A stretch of 64,000 nt of DNA from Flavobacterium hydatis (GTDB taxonomy: Bacteria; Bacteroidota; Bacteroidia; Flavobacteriales; Flavobacteriaceae): assembly GCF_000737695.1 (NCBI RefSeq), contig NZ_JPRM01000036.1:1-64000 (forward strand), given 5' to 3'. The position numbers and the translations under genes are program-made. The notes under the pieces were generated by a model, which ran no database searches, was not told where the DNA came from, and worked only from the letters and a program-made list of their open reading frames with translations. Positions within the stretch are counted from its first letter, which is position 1. Each line of letters starts with the position of its first letter. This document shows positions 43,667-52,095 of this stretch, piece after piece.

Positions 43667-44728
43667 ATGGCACATCATATAAATTACAACGAGCAAAGTC
43701 AAAAACACAGTTTTTTCAGCGTAAAAGAAAAAGCATGGCACAATTTAGGGCAGATAATTTCAGACTACCCAACAAGCGCAGAAGCTATTGCGCATGCAGG
43801 ATTAGATTACGAAGTCGAAAAACGCAAGCTATTTACACCCTGTTCTCAGGAAATTATTGTAAATAATGAAACCACCCACAATAAAATCGAAGTACCAAAT
43901 TATTTCAGCACGGTACGTACTGATAACAATGCCGTTTTGGGTGTAGTGGGTAAGGACTATCAAATTGTACAAAATAGGGATGCTTTTTCTTTTTTCGATA
44001 GCATCGTTGGCGGTGACGGCATCTTATACGAAACTGCAGGGGCTTTGGGTAAAGGAGAACGCATTTTTATAACCGCTAAACTACCTGATTACATTAGGGT
44101 CGGCAATGACGACCTTATTGAAAAGTACTTGTTTCTTACCACCTCGCACGACGGAAGCGGAAGCATAACAGCCGCTTTTACGCCTATACGAATTGTATGC
44201 GCCAATACCCTTAATGCCGCTATGCAAAGTAAAACCAATACGGTACGCATTCGTCATACGTCTAATGCCAAACAACGTTTGGAACAGGCACATAAGGTAA
44301 TGGGCATATCCGATATGCTATCGTCACAAATGGAATCCATTTTCAACGATTGGACAAAAGTACGCATCACAGATAAAGAGGTTAAAAAACTCATTTCGTT
44401 CGCTCTTGTTCCCAACAAGGAGGTTTTAAAATCCATACAGGACGGTAAAGAACATGAACTTTCTACCTGTTTTACCAATATGGTGGATAGCGCTTTTGAG
44501 TATGCAATGAGTGACCCTGCACAACTCATGGACACCACCAAAGGGACGGTATTCGGGGCATACAATGCCGTAACGGGTTACTTTCAGAATGTCCGAAACT
44601 ATAAAGACGATGAAGCCAAATTAACTTCTCTTTTAATGGGAGGAACAGGACAGCTACGCACACAGTCTGCATTCAATTTGTGTATGGATTTTGCGAGAAA
44701 AGGCACAGATGCATTATTACTAAACTAA
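43667..44728 (+). CDS. DUF932 family protein
   Basis: This 353-residue protein matches the phage/plasmid DUF932 (YfjQ-like) family: AWHNLGQIISDYPTSAEAIA at residues ~23-42, VVGKDYQIVQNRDAFSFFDS at ~96-115, GGDGILYETAGALGKGERIF, and TPIRIVCANTLNAAM. The biochemical function is unknown. It is found near SSB and PRTRC genes on plasmids and ICEs and may take part in replication or stability. Intergenic spacing is 35 nt from ssb. Confidence 0.9.
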   Translation: MAHHINYNEQSQKHSFFSVKEKAWHNLGQIISDYPTSAEAIAHAGLDYEVEKRKLFTPCSQEIIVNNETTHNKIEVPNYFSTVRTDNNAVLGVVGKDYQIVQNRDAFSFFDSIVGGDGILYETAGALGKGERIFITAKLPDYIRVGNDDLIEKYLFLTTSHDGSGSITAAFTPIRIVCANTLNAAMQSKTNTVRIRHTSNAKQRLEQAHKVMGISDMLSSQMESIFNDWTKVRITDKEVKKLISFALVPNKEVLKSIQDGKEHELSTCFTNMVDSAFEYAMSDPAQLMDTTKGTVFGAYNAVTGYFQNVRNYKDDEAKLTSLLMGGTGQLRTQSAFNLCMDFARKGTDALLLN

Positions 44729-44789
44729 TCCAATAGGTACAGGCACAACCTGCCTGTACCTATTTTTTATCCACTTAAAACGCAACATT

Positions 44790-45323
44790 ATGAATTTCTT
44801 TCAATCCCTAATCGCCTTGCAGGTTGCGGGCGACTGGAAAATAAACATAGTCAAAGAAACTGCCGACAGGCTTATCGTATCGGTATTGTTTTTCAATGAT
44901 ACTATTGGCGACGAAGCGCGTAAAAAAGTACCGCCCATACTGCTTAAAGGCACAGCCGAGGAATTGGATGCAGGATTTTTTGAAGCTATTGCACAAACTG
45001 TAAAAGATACGGCACAGCTATTTGCCAATATGGAACAGTTCTTAAAAGAAGCAGCACAGGCAAAAATCAGCTCGCAAATGGAAAAGGACAACATCCTTAA
45101 AATGGGCAAGGAAAAAACTGAAATGCAGAAGAAATACGAAGAAGCCATGAAGAAAGCTGATGAACTCGAAGGACTGGGCAAATTCAAGGAAGCATGGATG
45201 AAAGTACCACAAGCCAACCTATATCCTGAACATAAGGACATCATCCACAAACGCAAAGCAGAACTTTCAGATAAGTTTCCCATTGACCTTTTTAACGACC
45301 CTAATACTGAAGAACCATGTTAA
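44790..45323 (+). CDS. PRTRC system protein E
   Basis: This is a 177-residue protein with the PRTRC-E pattern: MNFFQSLIALQVAGDWKINI at the start, VSVLFFNDTIGDEARKKVPP, and a Lys/Glu-rich coiled C-terminus (EMQKKYEEAMKKADELEGLG). PRTRC (ParB-Related, ThiF-Related Cassette) genes occur on plasmids and integrative elements; their role is not established. It overlaps the next gene by 7 nt. Confidence 0.85.
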   Translation: MNFFQSLIALQVAGDWKINIVKETADRLIVSVLFFNDTIGDEARKKVPPILLKGTAEELDAGFFEAIAQTVKDTAQLFANMEQFLKEAAQAKISSQMEKDNILKMGKEKTEMQKKYEEAMKKADELEGLGKFKEAWMKVPQANLYPEHKDIIHKRKAELSDKFPIDLFNDPNTEEPC

Positions 45324-45535
45324 CAGCCACACTATTAGAAAGAGTCTTTTCCTTTAAGGATAAAGAACAGGATATTAAACTTGCCGATCCGTGCGCCTCA
45401 TTCAGTCCCGAAGCGGTATTGAACTTTTATGCGCAGACCTATCCCATACTAACAACAGCAACTATCGAAGGACCTGTAATAAATGACGATGCCGTACAAT
45501 ACAGATTTGTATCACAAATTGGAACAAAAGGATAA
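45317..45535 (+). CDS. PRTRC system protein C
   Basis: This 72-residue protein is typical of PRTRC-C: ERVFSFKDKEQDIKLADPCA, then PEAVLNFYAQTYPILTTATI, and a final YRFVSQIGTKG. The arrangement is ubiquitin-like in length, and association with a ThiF (E1-like) protein in the same cassette raises the possibility that PRTRC-C is the modifier. It ends in Gly-Thr-Lys-Gly rather than a free GG. Confidence 0.85.
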   Translation: MLTATLLERVFSFKDKEQDIKLADPCASFSPEAVLNFYAQTYPILTTATIEGPVINDDAVQYRFVSQIGTKG

Positions 45536-45538
45536 ACC

Positions 45539-45715
45539 ATGAAAACGAAATCCATAACAGGCAGTATCAGATTGCCTAAAACGAAAAAGCAATGGAAACT
45601 ATACCAACAGTTAGGCGCTTGGGCAGAAAACACCAACCGCTTGCCCGATGCGCAGGAAATCAAAAACAACAAACCCACGTCAGTACCCTTGGAACTCTTA
45701 CCGATGGTTTTCTAA
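45539..45715 (+). CDS. Small ORF in PRTRC operon, possibly frameshifted N-terminus
   Basis: This 58-codon frame starts 3 nt after PRTRC-C (ATG 45539) and encodes MKTKSITGSIRLPKTKKQWK followed by LYQQLGAWAENTNRLPDAQE and a tail PTSVPLELLPMVF. Composition looks like a real protein N-terminus. The next gene overlaps it in the −1 frame, and the first residues of that gene (METIPTVRRLGRKHQPLARC) look out of frame. Either this is a separate small gene or the two are one PRTRC-F gene split by a −1 frameshift near 45660-45710. Confidence 0.55.
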   Translation: MKTKSITGSIRLPKTKKQWKLYQQLGAWAENTNRLPDAQEIKNNKPTSVPLELLPMVF

Positions 45716-46683
45716 AACACCAGTTTCTGCCACTATTTGAACAGGGCGAAGAAATACCAAATTCTAAAGAAACTGAAAAAGGATTTTTTGATTCGTTGAG
45801 CATCCTGACAGGATTATATGGATTCGAACAGATAGAAGTAGAGCGCAAACCCTATCCGTACAATATCTTGTTGGCACATAAGTACGCTCAAAGACAACTT
45901 GAAAAATCAGGTCAGGATATTGAACTTGTCATTATGCAGGATGATGATGGAGTCGTAAAATTGACAACCAACCATAGTTATAATACAGGTACAACCCTGT
46001 ATTACATTCCGGTGCTTCCTTTGTACAGATTGTTACAGGACAAAAAACAGAAACGAACTGCCGAACTTCTGCTGTCGGTGTTTAGCTATCTCTATCATAT
46101 TGCAGGGATTCCCTACTACAGGGAGAATCATACCTATCTATTTTATCAGTATGAATGTATGGAAGAATGGTTGATAGATGATTTGGAAAATTGCAATAAT
46201 GAAGATGCGAACCGTGAATTTTCAGAATTTAACGAGGCAAACTACTACGGGGATATAATGCTACAAAAAATATACAATCCTTATCATCTGAATGTTTTTA
46301 AACAGCGAATCGATACCTACAAGCCAACGTCTTCTTTTGGTCGGGATTGCCTAAATGTTGCACAAAAAGCCTTTGCCCTGTTAAGTGATTATCCCGATGC
46401 CAGCATTTTTAGAAACACCCTAAATCAGGAACTTGATGAAGATGATAGCATCATACACGCAGAACAATACATCTCTTTTATTGCCGATAGCGATGGTATG
46501 CTGTATGAGAATATTGCCCGTGTTGTGAATGATGAATTTAATGAATGTGGGGAAATCGAAGAACCTACACTACAGCAAATCTATGATAGTGAAAACAACC
46601 CATCAAAACAAGCGCTTGATTTTGAATACCGAATTTTCCCTTTGATTAATGAACTATGTACCCTTTTAAACCATATACCATGA
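45592..46683 (+). CDS. PRTRC system protein F-like
   Basis: This frame of 363 residues encodes an acidic, helical protein: FLKHQFLPLFEQGEEIPNSK, DSLSILTGLYGFEQIEVERK, PVLPLYRLLQDKKQKRTAEL, FSYLYHIAGIPYYRENHTYL. Position and size fit PRTRC system protein F. The true start is uncertain: ATG 45592 lies inside the 58-codon ORF, and protein-like sequence begins only about residue 33 (STLGTLTDGFLKHQF). The stop overlaps the next gene's start (ATGA at 46680-46683), confirming operon structure. Confidence 0.7.
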   Translation: METIPTVRRLGRKHQPLARCAGNQKQQTHVSTLGTLTDGFLKHQFLPLFEQGEEIPNSKETEKGFFDSLSILTGLYGFEQIEVERKPYPYNILLAHKYAQRQLEKSGQDIELVIMQDDDGVVKLTTNHSYNTGTTLYYIPVLPLYRLLQDKKQKRTAELLLSVFSYLYHIAGIPYYRENHTYLFYQYECMEEWLIDDLENCNNEDANREFSEFNEANYYGDIMLQKIYNPYHLNVFKQRIDTYKPTSSFGRDCLNVAQKAFALLSDYPDASIFRNTLNQELDEDDSIIHAEQYISFIADSDGMLYENIARVVNDEFNECGEIEEPTLQQIYDSENNPSKQALDFEYRIFPLINELCTLLNHIP

Positions 46684-47396
46684 AAGATATAACAGCAACA
46701 TTCGGGACATTGTACACTCCTGTAAAAGCTCTTGTAGTATATCAGAAAAATACGTCTGACAAGACCATTTATGTGGAAAGCTACGACATGGACAAAAATG
46801 GTTATCCAACCAACGCCCATCCCTTAAGCCTAAAGGAAAGTACACAACTTGCCAATGCTTTAGATACTTCTGACGAACTGGGTCGCAACTTTTTGAAACC
46901 TTTAGGACTGCTCCCTAAAAATGTATTGTACATTAATCCCGACCATGACGTTTATGCCATTTGGCATACCCCATCCCAGAAGGTAGATTTGTTTTTTGTC
47001 GAGAATTTAGGCATTCCAAACGGCAAAGCGTCAATACCTGCTTTGCTTTGGAAAGCCTCTAAAAATACACTTTGGATATATGCTTTGGACGCAACTACAG
47101 CCATTACAGAAACGACCCCTTTACACCATGCCCCCTACTTTAATCTATACCCCGATGGTAGGGTTTGTATGGGAACCGTTTCAATCAATATTAAAACAGA
47201 TTGCGGATTAGAAGAATTTATTTGCTTGTGGGAGCAGTATTTTTTTAATAGTTATTTCAGTCATCTCATTAGCGAAAAAAGTCCTGTGAAAGGAAACATC
47301 ATTCAATTGTGGCAGAGTCTTATTAATACCCGAAAAAAGTTCCCTATGAAAGTACTAATAAAAAATGGTCTAACCCTTAAAAAACTACTGTCATGA
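46680..47396 (+). CDS. PRTRC system protein B
   Basis: This is a 238-residue protein starting at ATG 46680 by ATGA overlap. It matches PRTRC-B: VENLGIPNGKASIPALLWKA, LWIYALD, and the conserved APYFNLYPDGRVCMGTVSIN near residues 144-163. The function is unknown. The longer form starting at 46656 would add 8 residues overlapping the upstream gene and is less likely. It is coupled to the ThiF gene by another ATGA overlap. Confidence 0.88.
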   Translation: MKDITATFGTLYTPVKALVVYQKNTSDKTIYVESYDMDKNGYPTNAHPLSLKESTQLANALDTSDELGRNFLKPLGLLPKNVLYINPDHDVYAIWHTPSQKVDLFFVENLGIPNGKASIPALLWKASKNTLWIYALDATTAITETTPLHHAPYFNLYPDGRVCMGTVSINIKTDCGLEEFICLWEQYFFNSYFSHLISEKSPVKGNIIQLWQSLINTRKKFPMKVLIKNGLTLKKLLS

Positions 47397-48196
47397 ACAC
47401 ATTAAAACCAATGCATTACACCGATAATTACCTGATAAACCCAACCAATCCAATTACAATAAATCTTATTGGTGCAGGAGGGACAGGCAGCAGAATGCTT
47501 ACAGAACTCGCAAGAATGAACCACAGCCTTATGGCTTTAGGGCATACAGGATTACAAGTCAATCTATACGATGATGATAGGATAACTCAAGCCAATCAGG
47601 GGCGACAGCTTTTTGCCGATGCAGAGGTAGGACTATATAAATCGGTGGCACTCATTAACCGAACCAATCGTTTTTTCGGTACGAATTGGAAAGCCATAAC
47701 AGAGCAGTTTTCTACGGCAAATCTTAAATCCTTGCCCAACCGTGGGAAAGCAAATATGTATATCAGTTGTGTAGATACCGTATCGGCACGATTTGACATT
47801 GCAAAGGCTTTACAGGACTGCACAGAAAACAGCAGTTGGGAACGCAACAAATCACTCTATTGGCTTGACCTTGGTAATTCCCGAAATACAGGACAGGCGC
47901 TGTTGTCTACTATTGGCGAAATCAGACAACCCAATTCCAATCTATATAGGACTGTGGCAAATCTTCCAATGGTTACCGATGAATTTAGGGAATTGATAGA
48001 AACACAGACCGAAAACAATGAACCGAGTTGTTCGCTTGCCGAGGCACTCGAAAAACAGGATTTGTTTATTAATGCTACACTAGCCAGTATGGGCGCTTCT
48101 TTACTTTGGAAGCTATTCCGTGAGGGCATGACAACCCAAAGGGGATTCTTTTTGAATTTGGCTAATTTCAGGTCAGAACCGATACTGGTGGGCTGA
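47393..48196 (+). CDS. PRTRC system ThiF family protein
   Basis: This 267-residue member of the E1/ThiF superfamily has a Rossmann nucleotide-binding motif NLIGAGGTGSRMLTELARM (residues ~23-41). A conserved Asp/Arg pattern follows (LYDDDRITQANQGRQLF, like the DxDxxxxxNLxRQ of ThiF). It would adenylate the C-terminus of a small partner protein, possibly PRTRC-C. The typical catalytic Cys is not clear; Cys in SCVDTVSARFD (~residue 125) is a candidate. It is the last gene of the cassette, followed by a strong terminator. The ParB-related member of the usual cassette is not seen in this operon. Confidence 0.9.
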   Translation: MNTLKPMHYTDNYLINPTNPITINLIGAGGTGSRMLTELARMNHSLMALGHTGLQVNLYDDDRITQANQGRQLFADAEVGLYKSVALINRTNRFFGTNWKAITEQFSTANLKSLPNRGKANMYISCVDTVSARFDIAKALQDCTENSSWERNKSLYWLDLGNSRNTGQALLSTIGEIRQPNSNLYRTVANLPMVTDEFRELIETQTENNEPSCSLAEALEKQDLFINATLASMGASLLWKLFREGMTTQRGFFLNLANFRSEPILVG

Positions 48197-48203
48197 TGCC
48201 CGC

Positions 48204-48250
48204 CGCCCCGCAATTGCACTTCCTTCGTCGGGACAATTGCGGGGCGTTTT
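48204..48250 (+). terminator. Strong terminator after PRTRC operon
   Basis: CGCCCCGCAATTG (48204-48216) pairs perfectly with CAATTGCGGGGCG (48234-48246) over 13 bp, followed by TTTT. It begins 7 nt after the ThiF stop. Confidence 0.9.
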
Positions 48251-48258
48251 ATCGGATA

Positions 48259-48308
48259 CGCCCGCTTGCACAGAACATGCCTTTATTGGCAGTTCATGCA
48301 AGCGGGCG
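48259..48308. repeat. Second GC-rich hairpin
   Basis: CGCCCGCTTGCA (48259-48270) pairs perfectly with TGCAAGCGGGCG (48297-48308). Inside the loop GAAC and GTTC can also pair. It may act as a backup terminator or an element-end structure. Confidence 0.7.
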
Positions 48309-48524
48309 CGAAGTTTTTCTTCTTTTTTTAGATTAATTTACTCAACTAAGTCTGTTTTTGTTAAAAAAAACATTTTAGATTACATCTAACTACTATGATA
48401 TTCATATCTTTTTAGTGTTTATACTGCTTGACATGAAATGTTTATAAGTTGATTTCGCGACAGTAAACAATGGAATTGTATATTCTGATTATATATAAAT
48501 ATTGCTTTTATAAAAACTATTCAC

Positions 48525-48595
48525 TTAATCTTAATGAATCTATTAAGTAAAATTTAAAACGAAAAAAAATGAAAAATGAATTTTATTAAGATTAA
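48525..48595. promoter_or_regulatory. Inverted repeat upstream of dndC
   Basis: A perfect 11-bp inverted repeat (TTAATCTTAAT / ATTAAGATTAA) has its arms 49 nt apart, ending 78 nt before the dndC ATG at 48674. It is a candidate operator for DndB or another regulator of the dnd operon. Confidence 0.4.
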
Positions 48596-48673
48596 ATGCA
48601 AAAAAACTTTTTATATTTTGTTACTTTGTCAGTTACAGAATTTTTAATAAAAACTACACTAAGTAAAAAAAAT

Positions 48674-49996
48674 ATGTCGTTAGACTTAAATCATTTAGAG
48701 AATGAAATAATTGATCAATTTTTATTTGATGATTCAAAAAGACCATGGATTATAGGATTCAGTGGAGGGAAAGATAGTACAATGTTATTACAAGTAGTAT
48801 GGCGTTCACTTTTGAAAATAGACCCTTTTCTAAGGCAAACAAGAAGAATTTACGTGGTCTGTAATGATACATTAGTAGAAAATCCTAGAATCGTAAAATT
48901 TATAAACTCAACCTTAGCAAAAATACAGGAAGCAGCAATTCAATATGAACTGCCTATAACTGTCCATCAAACGACCCCCCAATTAGAAGAGAGTTTTTGG
49001 GTTAAACTTATTGGTTTGGGTTATCCCGCTCCAAACAAGTTTTATAGGTGGTGTACTGAACGCTTAAAAATCAATCCAACGACTAAATTCATAACTGAGA
49101 AAATTCATGAAAATGGCGAAGCCATAATTCTCTTGGGAACTAGAAGTGCTGAAAGTGCAAATAGGGCTAAATCTATAAAAAAACATGAAATAAAGGGACA
49201 ACGATTAAGAAAACATCAATTACCAAATTCCTATGTTTATGCTCCAATAAAAGATGTTTCTACAAATGAACTTTGGCAGTATTTAAATCAAGTTTCTCCT
49301 CCTTGGGGTGGGACAAATAAAGAACTAATAACTCTATATAGGAATGCAAACGCTGGAGATTGCCCTCTTGTAATAGATGAGACGACACCAAGTTGTGGAA
49401 ATAGTCGATTTGGTTGTTGGACTTGTACTGTTGTTAGTAAAGACAAGAGTATGGAAGGCTTGATAGAAAATGGTGAAGAATGGATGACTCCATTAATGGA
49501 TATTAGAAATTTTTTAGTCGTCACAAGAGATAATCCTGAAAAATATAGACAAAAAGAAAGAAGGAATAAAACTGTTACAGAAAACTTATGGGGCCCTTAT
49601 ACTTTTGACACTAGAGTTAAAATTTTAACTAGAATATTGAGGGCACAAAGAGATATTCAACGTGAAGAAGGCATTGAATTAATAACACACCAAGAACTAG
49701 TTATGATACAATATTACTGGTTTAGAGATTGTTATTTTAAAACAAAGGTTTCCGATATTTACAACTCTATTTATAAAACTAAAATTGATATGAGTAAACA
49801 AGAAGAAAAATTCAAACAAGAATCTGACTTGTTAAAACAGTCTTGTAAAAATGATGTTAATGATGTAGAATTAATTCAAGACCTTTTAGCCCTCCAGAAG
49901 ACTAAAACTTTAATGATTAGAAAAAGAGGTTTACAAGCTGATATAGAAAATCGTCTTGATCAATATATAGATGCAACTAAAAAAGTGAACAATTAA
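48674..49996 (+). CDS. dndC: DNA phosphorothioation protein DndC
   Basis: This 440-residue protein belongs to the PAPS-reductase/ATP-pyrophosphatase superfamily and activates DNA for sulfur insertion. The PP-loop is SGGKDS (residues 30-35). Cys residues for a 4Fe-4S cluster are present in FYRWCTERLK and later in SCGNSRFGCWTCTVV (about 240-254). I chose ATG 48674 because the upstream in-frame region (from 48596) reads as a non-conserved hydrophobic leader in AT-rich leader DNA. First gene of the operon dndC-dndD-dndE-membrane protein-dndB, 2 nt from dndD. The enzyme uses sulfur from DndA. Confidence 0.93.
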   Translation: MSLDLNHLENEIIDQFLFDDSKRPWIIGFSGGKDSTMLLQVVWRSLLKIDPFLRQTRRIYVVCNDTLVENPRIVKFINSTLAKIQEAAIQYELPITVHQTTPQLEESFWVKLIGLGYPAPNKFYRWCTERLKINPTTKFITEKIHENGEAIILLGTRSAESANRAKSIKKHEIKGQRLRKHQLPNSYVYAPIKDVSTNELWQYLNQVSPPWGGTNKELITLYRNANAGDCPLVIDETTPSCGNSRFGCWTCTVVSKDKSMEGLIENGEEWMTPLMDIRNFLVVTRDNPEKYRQKERRNKTVTENLWGPYTFDTRVKILTRILRAQRDIQREEGIELITHQELVMIQYYWFRDCYFKTKVSDIYNSIYKTKIDMSKQEEKFKQESDLLKQSCKNDVNDVELIQDLLALQKTKTLMIRKRGLQADIENRLDQYIDATKKVNN

Positions 49997-49998
49997 AG

Positions 49999-52095
49999 AT
50001 GACGATAAAAGAAATTGAATTATATAACTTTAGAATTTATAAAAATTCTAATCCTATTGATTTTTCGAATCATGTAGATAAAAATATTTTTGTCGTAAGT
50101 GGAAGAAATGGTTTTGGAAAAACTACTTTTCTAATGTCTCTTGTTTGGTGTTTGTATGGAAGGCAAATGCAAGAAGTTGATGATATTTATAAAAAAGAAA
50201 TCGACGATCAAGGTGGCTATAGTAAGTATATTGCAAACTCACTAAATAGATTATCAAAATCTGAAGGAGATTATAAATTCCATGTATCTATTACATTTCA
50301 TAATTTAAATATCCCTGAAGTACCTTGTAAAGAAATAGTAATAAAAAGAAGTTATAATACAAAAACAAGTACATCGGAAGAAGTAGAAGTTTTAATTGAT
50401 GGCTATCCTAGTGAATTAGCAAAGGAAGTTGGACAAGAAATATTTATTCGCGAGTTTATCATGCCTATCGAAATTGCTAAATTTTTCTTTTTTGATGCAG
50501 AAAAAATAGTAAGCCTTGCCGAAGTAAATACTCCTGAGCAAAAAAGAAGATTAAGCAAAGCTTATTCAGAAGTTTTAGGAATCAAAAAGTATGAAGATAT
50601 AAAAAGTGAACTTGAAGGGCTGCAACTGAAAATAAGACAAGACTCTGCAAGTGCTTCAGAAAAAAGTCAACTAAGATTGTTAGAGGCTGAATTTGATAAT
50701 TGTGACGACAAGATTAAAGACAATGAAGCTGTAATTCAAGATTTAAGAGAAAAGAGAAGTGAAAAAAATAAAGGTTCTCGTGATATTCAAGAAAAGCTTA
50801 TTAAGTCTGGAAGCTTAATAACTGTTGAAGAACTTCAAGAAATAAGGACTCAAGAAGAAGGGTTAACCAAAAAACTTGCCGAACTTCAGAATGAATTAAA
50901 AGATTCCTATGATATTATTCCATTTGCTATTGCTGGTGAGAAGTTTTTAGAAGTAAATAATCAACTAGTAAATGAAGCAAATTTTAAAGCGGCTAAATTT
51001 AAAGATGAAAATGTAAGAGGAGTTACTAATAAAATATTAACGGATTTAATTAAAGAGCCAAAACCAAATGATTTGGTCATTGACTACCAAATAGAAAAAC
51101 ATTTTGCGGAAACATTTGAGAAATTAATTCGTAAACATTTCTTTTCAGATGCTCCGGAACTACCCGAAGATTTTCAGATGCTTCAAGAATTTTCTGATTT
51201 GGAACAGAATGAACTTCAAGCTTTATTCAATAACATTAGATATTCCTTTAAAGAATCATTTAAAAGAATTACTTCTGAATATAATTTAGCAAGGAATGAG
51301 CTCAATTCGATTAGAAAAAAAATAAGGGATGCTGAAACTAATCAAGAGAGTCCAATGATTGCGGAGTTCAGAAAACAGAAAGAAGATTTAGATAAAGAAA
51401 TTATTAGAATAGACGAAACTATTGACTCTTTAAATCGTGAAATTGGCGAATTTCATAATGAAAAAATTCAGAAAGGGAAACGTATCGAAGAGCTTTCCAA
51501 AAAACTTAATGTTTCTAAAAAAAATAAGGTTAAAGATGAAATCATAACAAGAAACATTGGTAACTTAAGAGACTTTATTGAAAAATTCAAAAGTAAAAAG
51601 AAAGAGTCTTTGGAAGAACAAATCTTAGAAGGATTAGAAACATTACTACACAAAAAAGGATTTGTAAAGAAAGTAGAAGTTGAAATCATTGGTGAAACCA
51701 TAGATATTATTTTGAAAAATGTTCGTGGTGAAGAAATTAAAAAAGAATCGTTAAGTAAAGGAGAACAACAAATGTATGCTACCGCTTTACTTCGTGCTTT
51801 AGTTGAAGGAAGTGATATTCAATTCCCAGTATTTATTGATTCTCCTATGCAAAAATTTGATGAACAGCATGCAGAAAACATTGTTAAGTATTTTTATCCA
51901 AATATTTCAGATCAAGTAGTAATTTTCCCATTAATCAATAAAGAATTGACAGAACGAGAATACAATATTTTATCAAATAATATTGCTAAAACTTTTTTGA
52001 TTAATAACATTCATGAAGATAAAAGTGAATTTATGCCATTAGAACCAAAAGACTTTATTTCAACATACAATAAAATGTATAATAATGCTGATTAA
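49999..52095 (+). CDS. dndD: DNA phosphorothioation ATPase DndD (SMC-like)
   Basis: This is a 698-residue SbcC/SMC-type ATPase. Walker A is SGRNGFGKTT (residues 34-43). The FFFDAEKIVSLAE block (about 162-174) is characteristic of DndD. Long coiled coils occupy ~180-300 and 420-545. The ABC signature is LSKGEQQ (about 585-591) and Walker B is PVFIDSPMQKFD (about 610-621). DndD is thought to supply nicking or energy for phosphorothioate insertion. It overlaps dndE by 11 nt. Confidence 0.93.
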   Translation: MTIKEIELYNFRIYKNSNPIDFSNHVDKNIFVVSGRNGFGKTTFLMSLVWCLYGRQMQEVDDIYKKEIDDQGGYSKYIANSLNRLSKSEGDYKFHVSITFHNLNIPEVPCKEIVIKRSYNTKTSTSEEVEVLIDGYPSELAKEVGQEIFIREFIMPIEIAKFFFFDAEKIVSLAEVNTPEQKRRLSKAYSEVLGIKKYEDIKSELEGLQLKIRQDSASASEKSQLRLLEAEFDNCDDKIKDNEAVIQDLREKRSEKNKGSRDIQEKLIKSGSLITVEELQEIRTQEEGLTKKLAELQNELKDSYDIIPFAIAGEKFLEVNNQLVNEANFKAAKFKDENVRGVTNKILTDLIKEPKPNDLVIDYQIEKHFAETFEKLIRKHFFSDAPELPEDFQMLQEFSDLEQNELQALFNNIRYSFKESFKRITSEYNLARNELNSIRKKIRDAETNQESPMIAEFRKQKEDLDKEIIRIDETIDSLNREIGEFHNEKIQKGKRIEELSKKLNVSKKNKVKDEIITRNIGNLRDFIEKFKSKKKESLEEQILEGLETLLHKKGFVKKVEVEIIGETIDIILKNVRGEEIKKESLSKGEQQMYATALLRALVEGSDIQFPVFIDSPMQKFDEQHAENIVKYFYPNISDQVVIFPLINKELTEREYNILSNNIAKTFLINNIHEDKSEFMPLEPKDFISTYNKMYNNAD

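Larger units (their letters stand above)
48197..48673. other. Intergenic region between PRTRC and dnd loci
   Basis: The left 120 nt carry two GC-rich hairpins (listed separately). The right part is very AT-rich and holds an 11-bp inverted repeat, TTAATCTTAAT (48525-48535) and ATTAAGATTAA (48585-48595), ahead of dndC. A sharp drop in GC marks the module border at ~48320. Confidence 0.6.

Noticed and set aside
44801-45283. A 160-codon minus-strand frame opposite PRTRC-E.
   Set aside because: It is a shadow of the real plus-strand gene: Ser/Cys/Phe-rich composition produced by complementing Lys/Glu codons.
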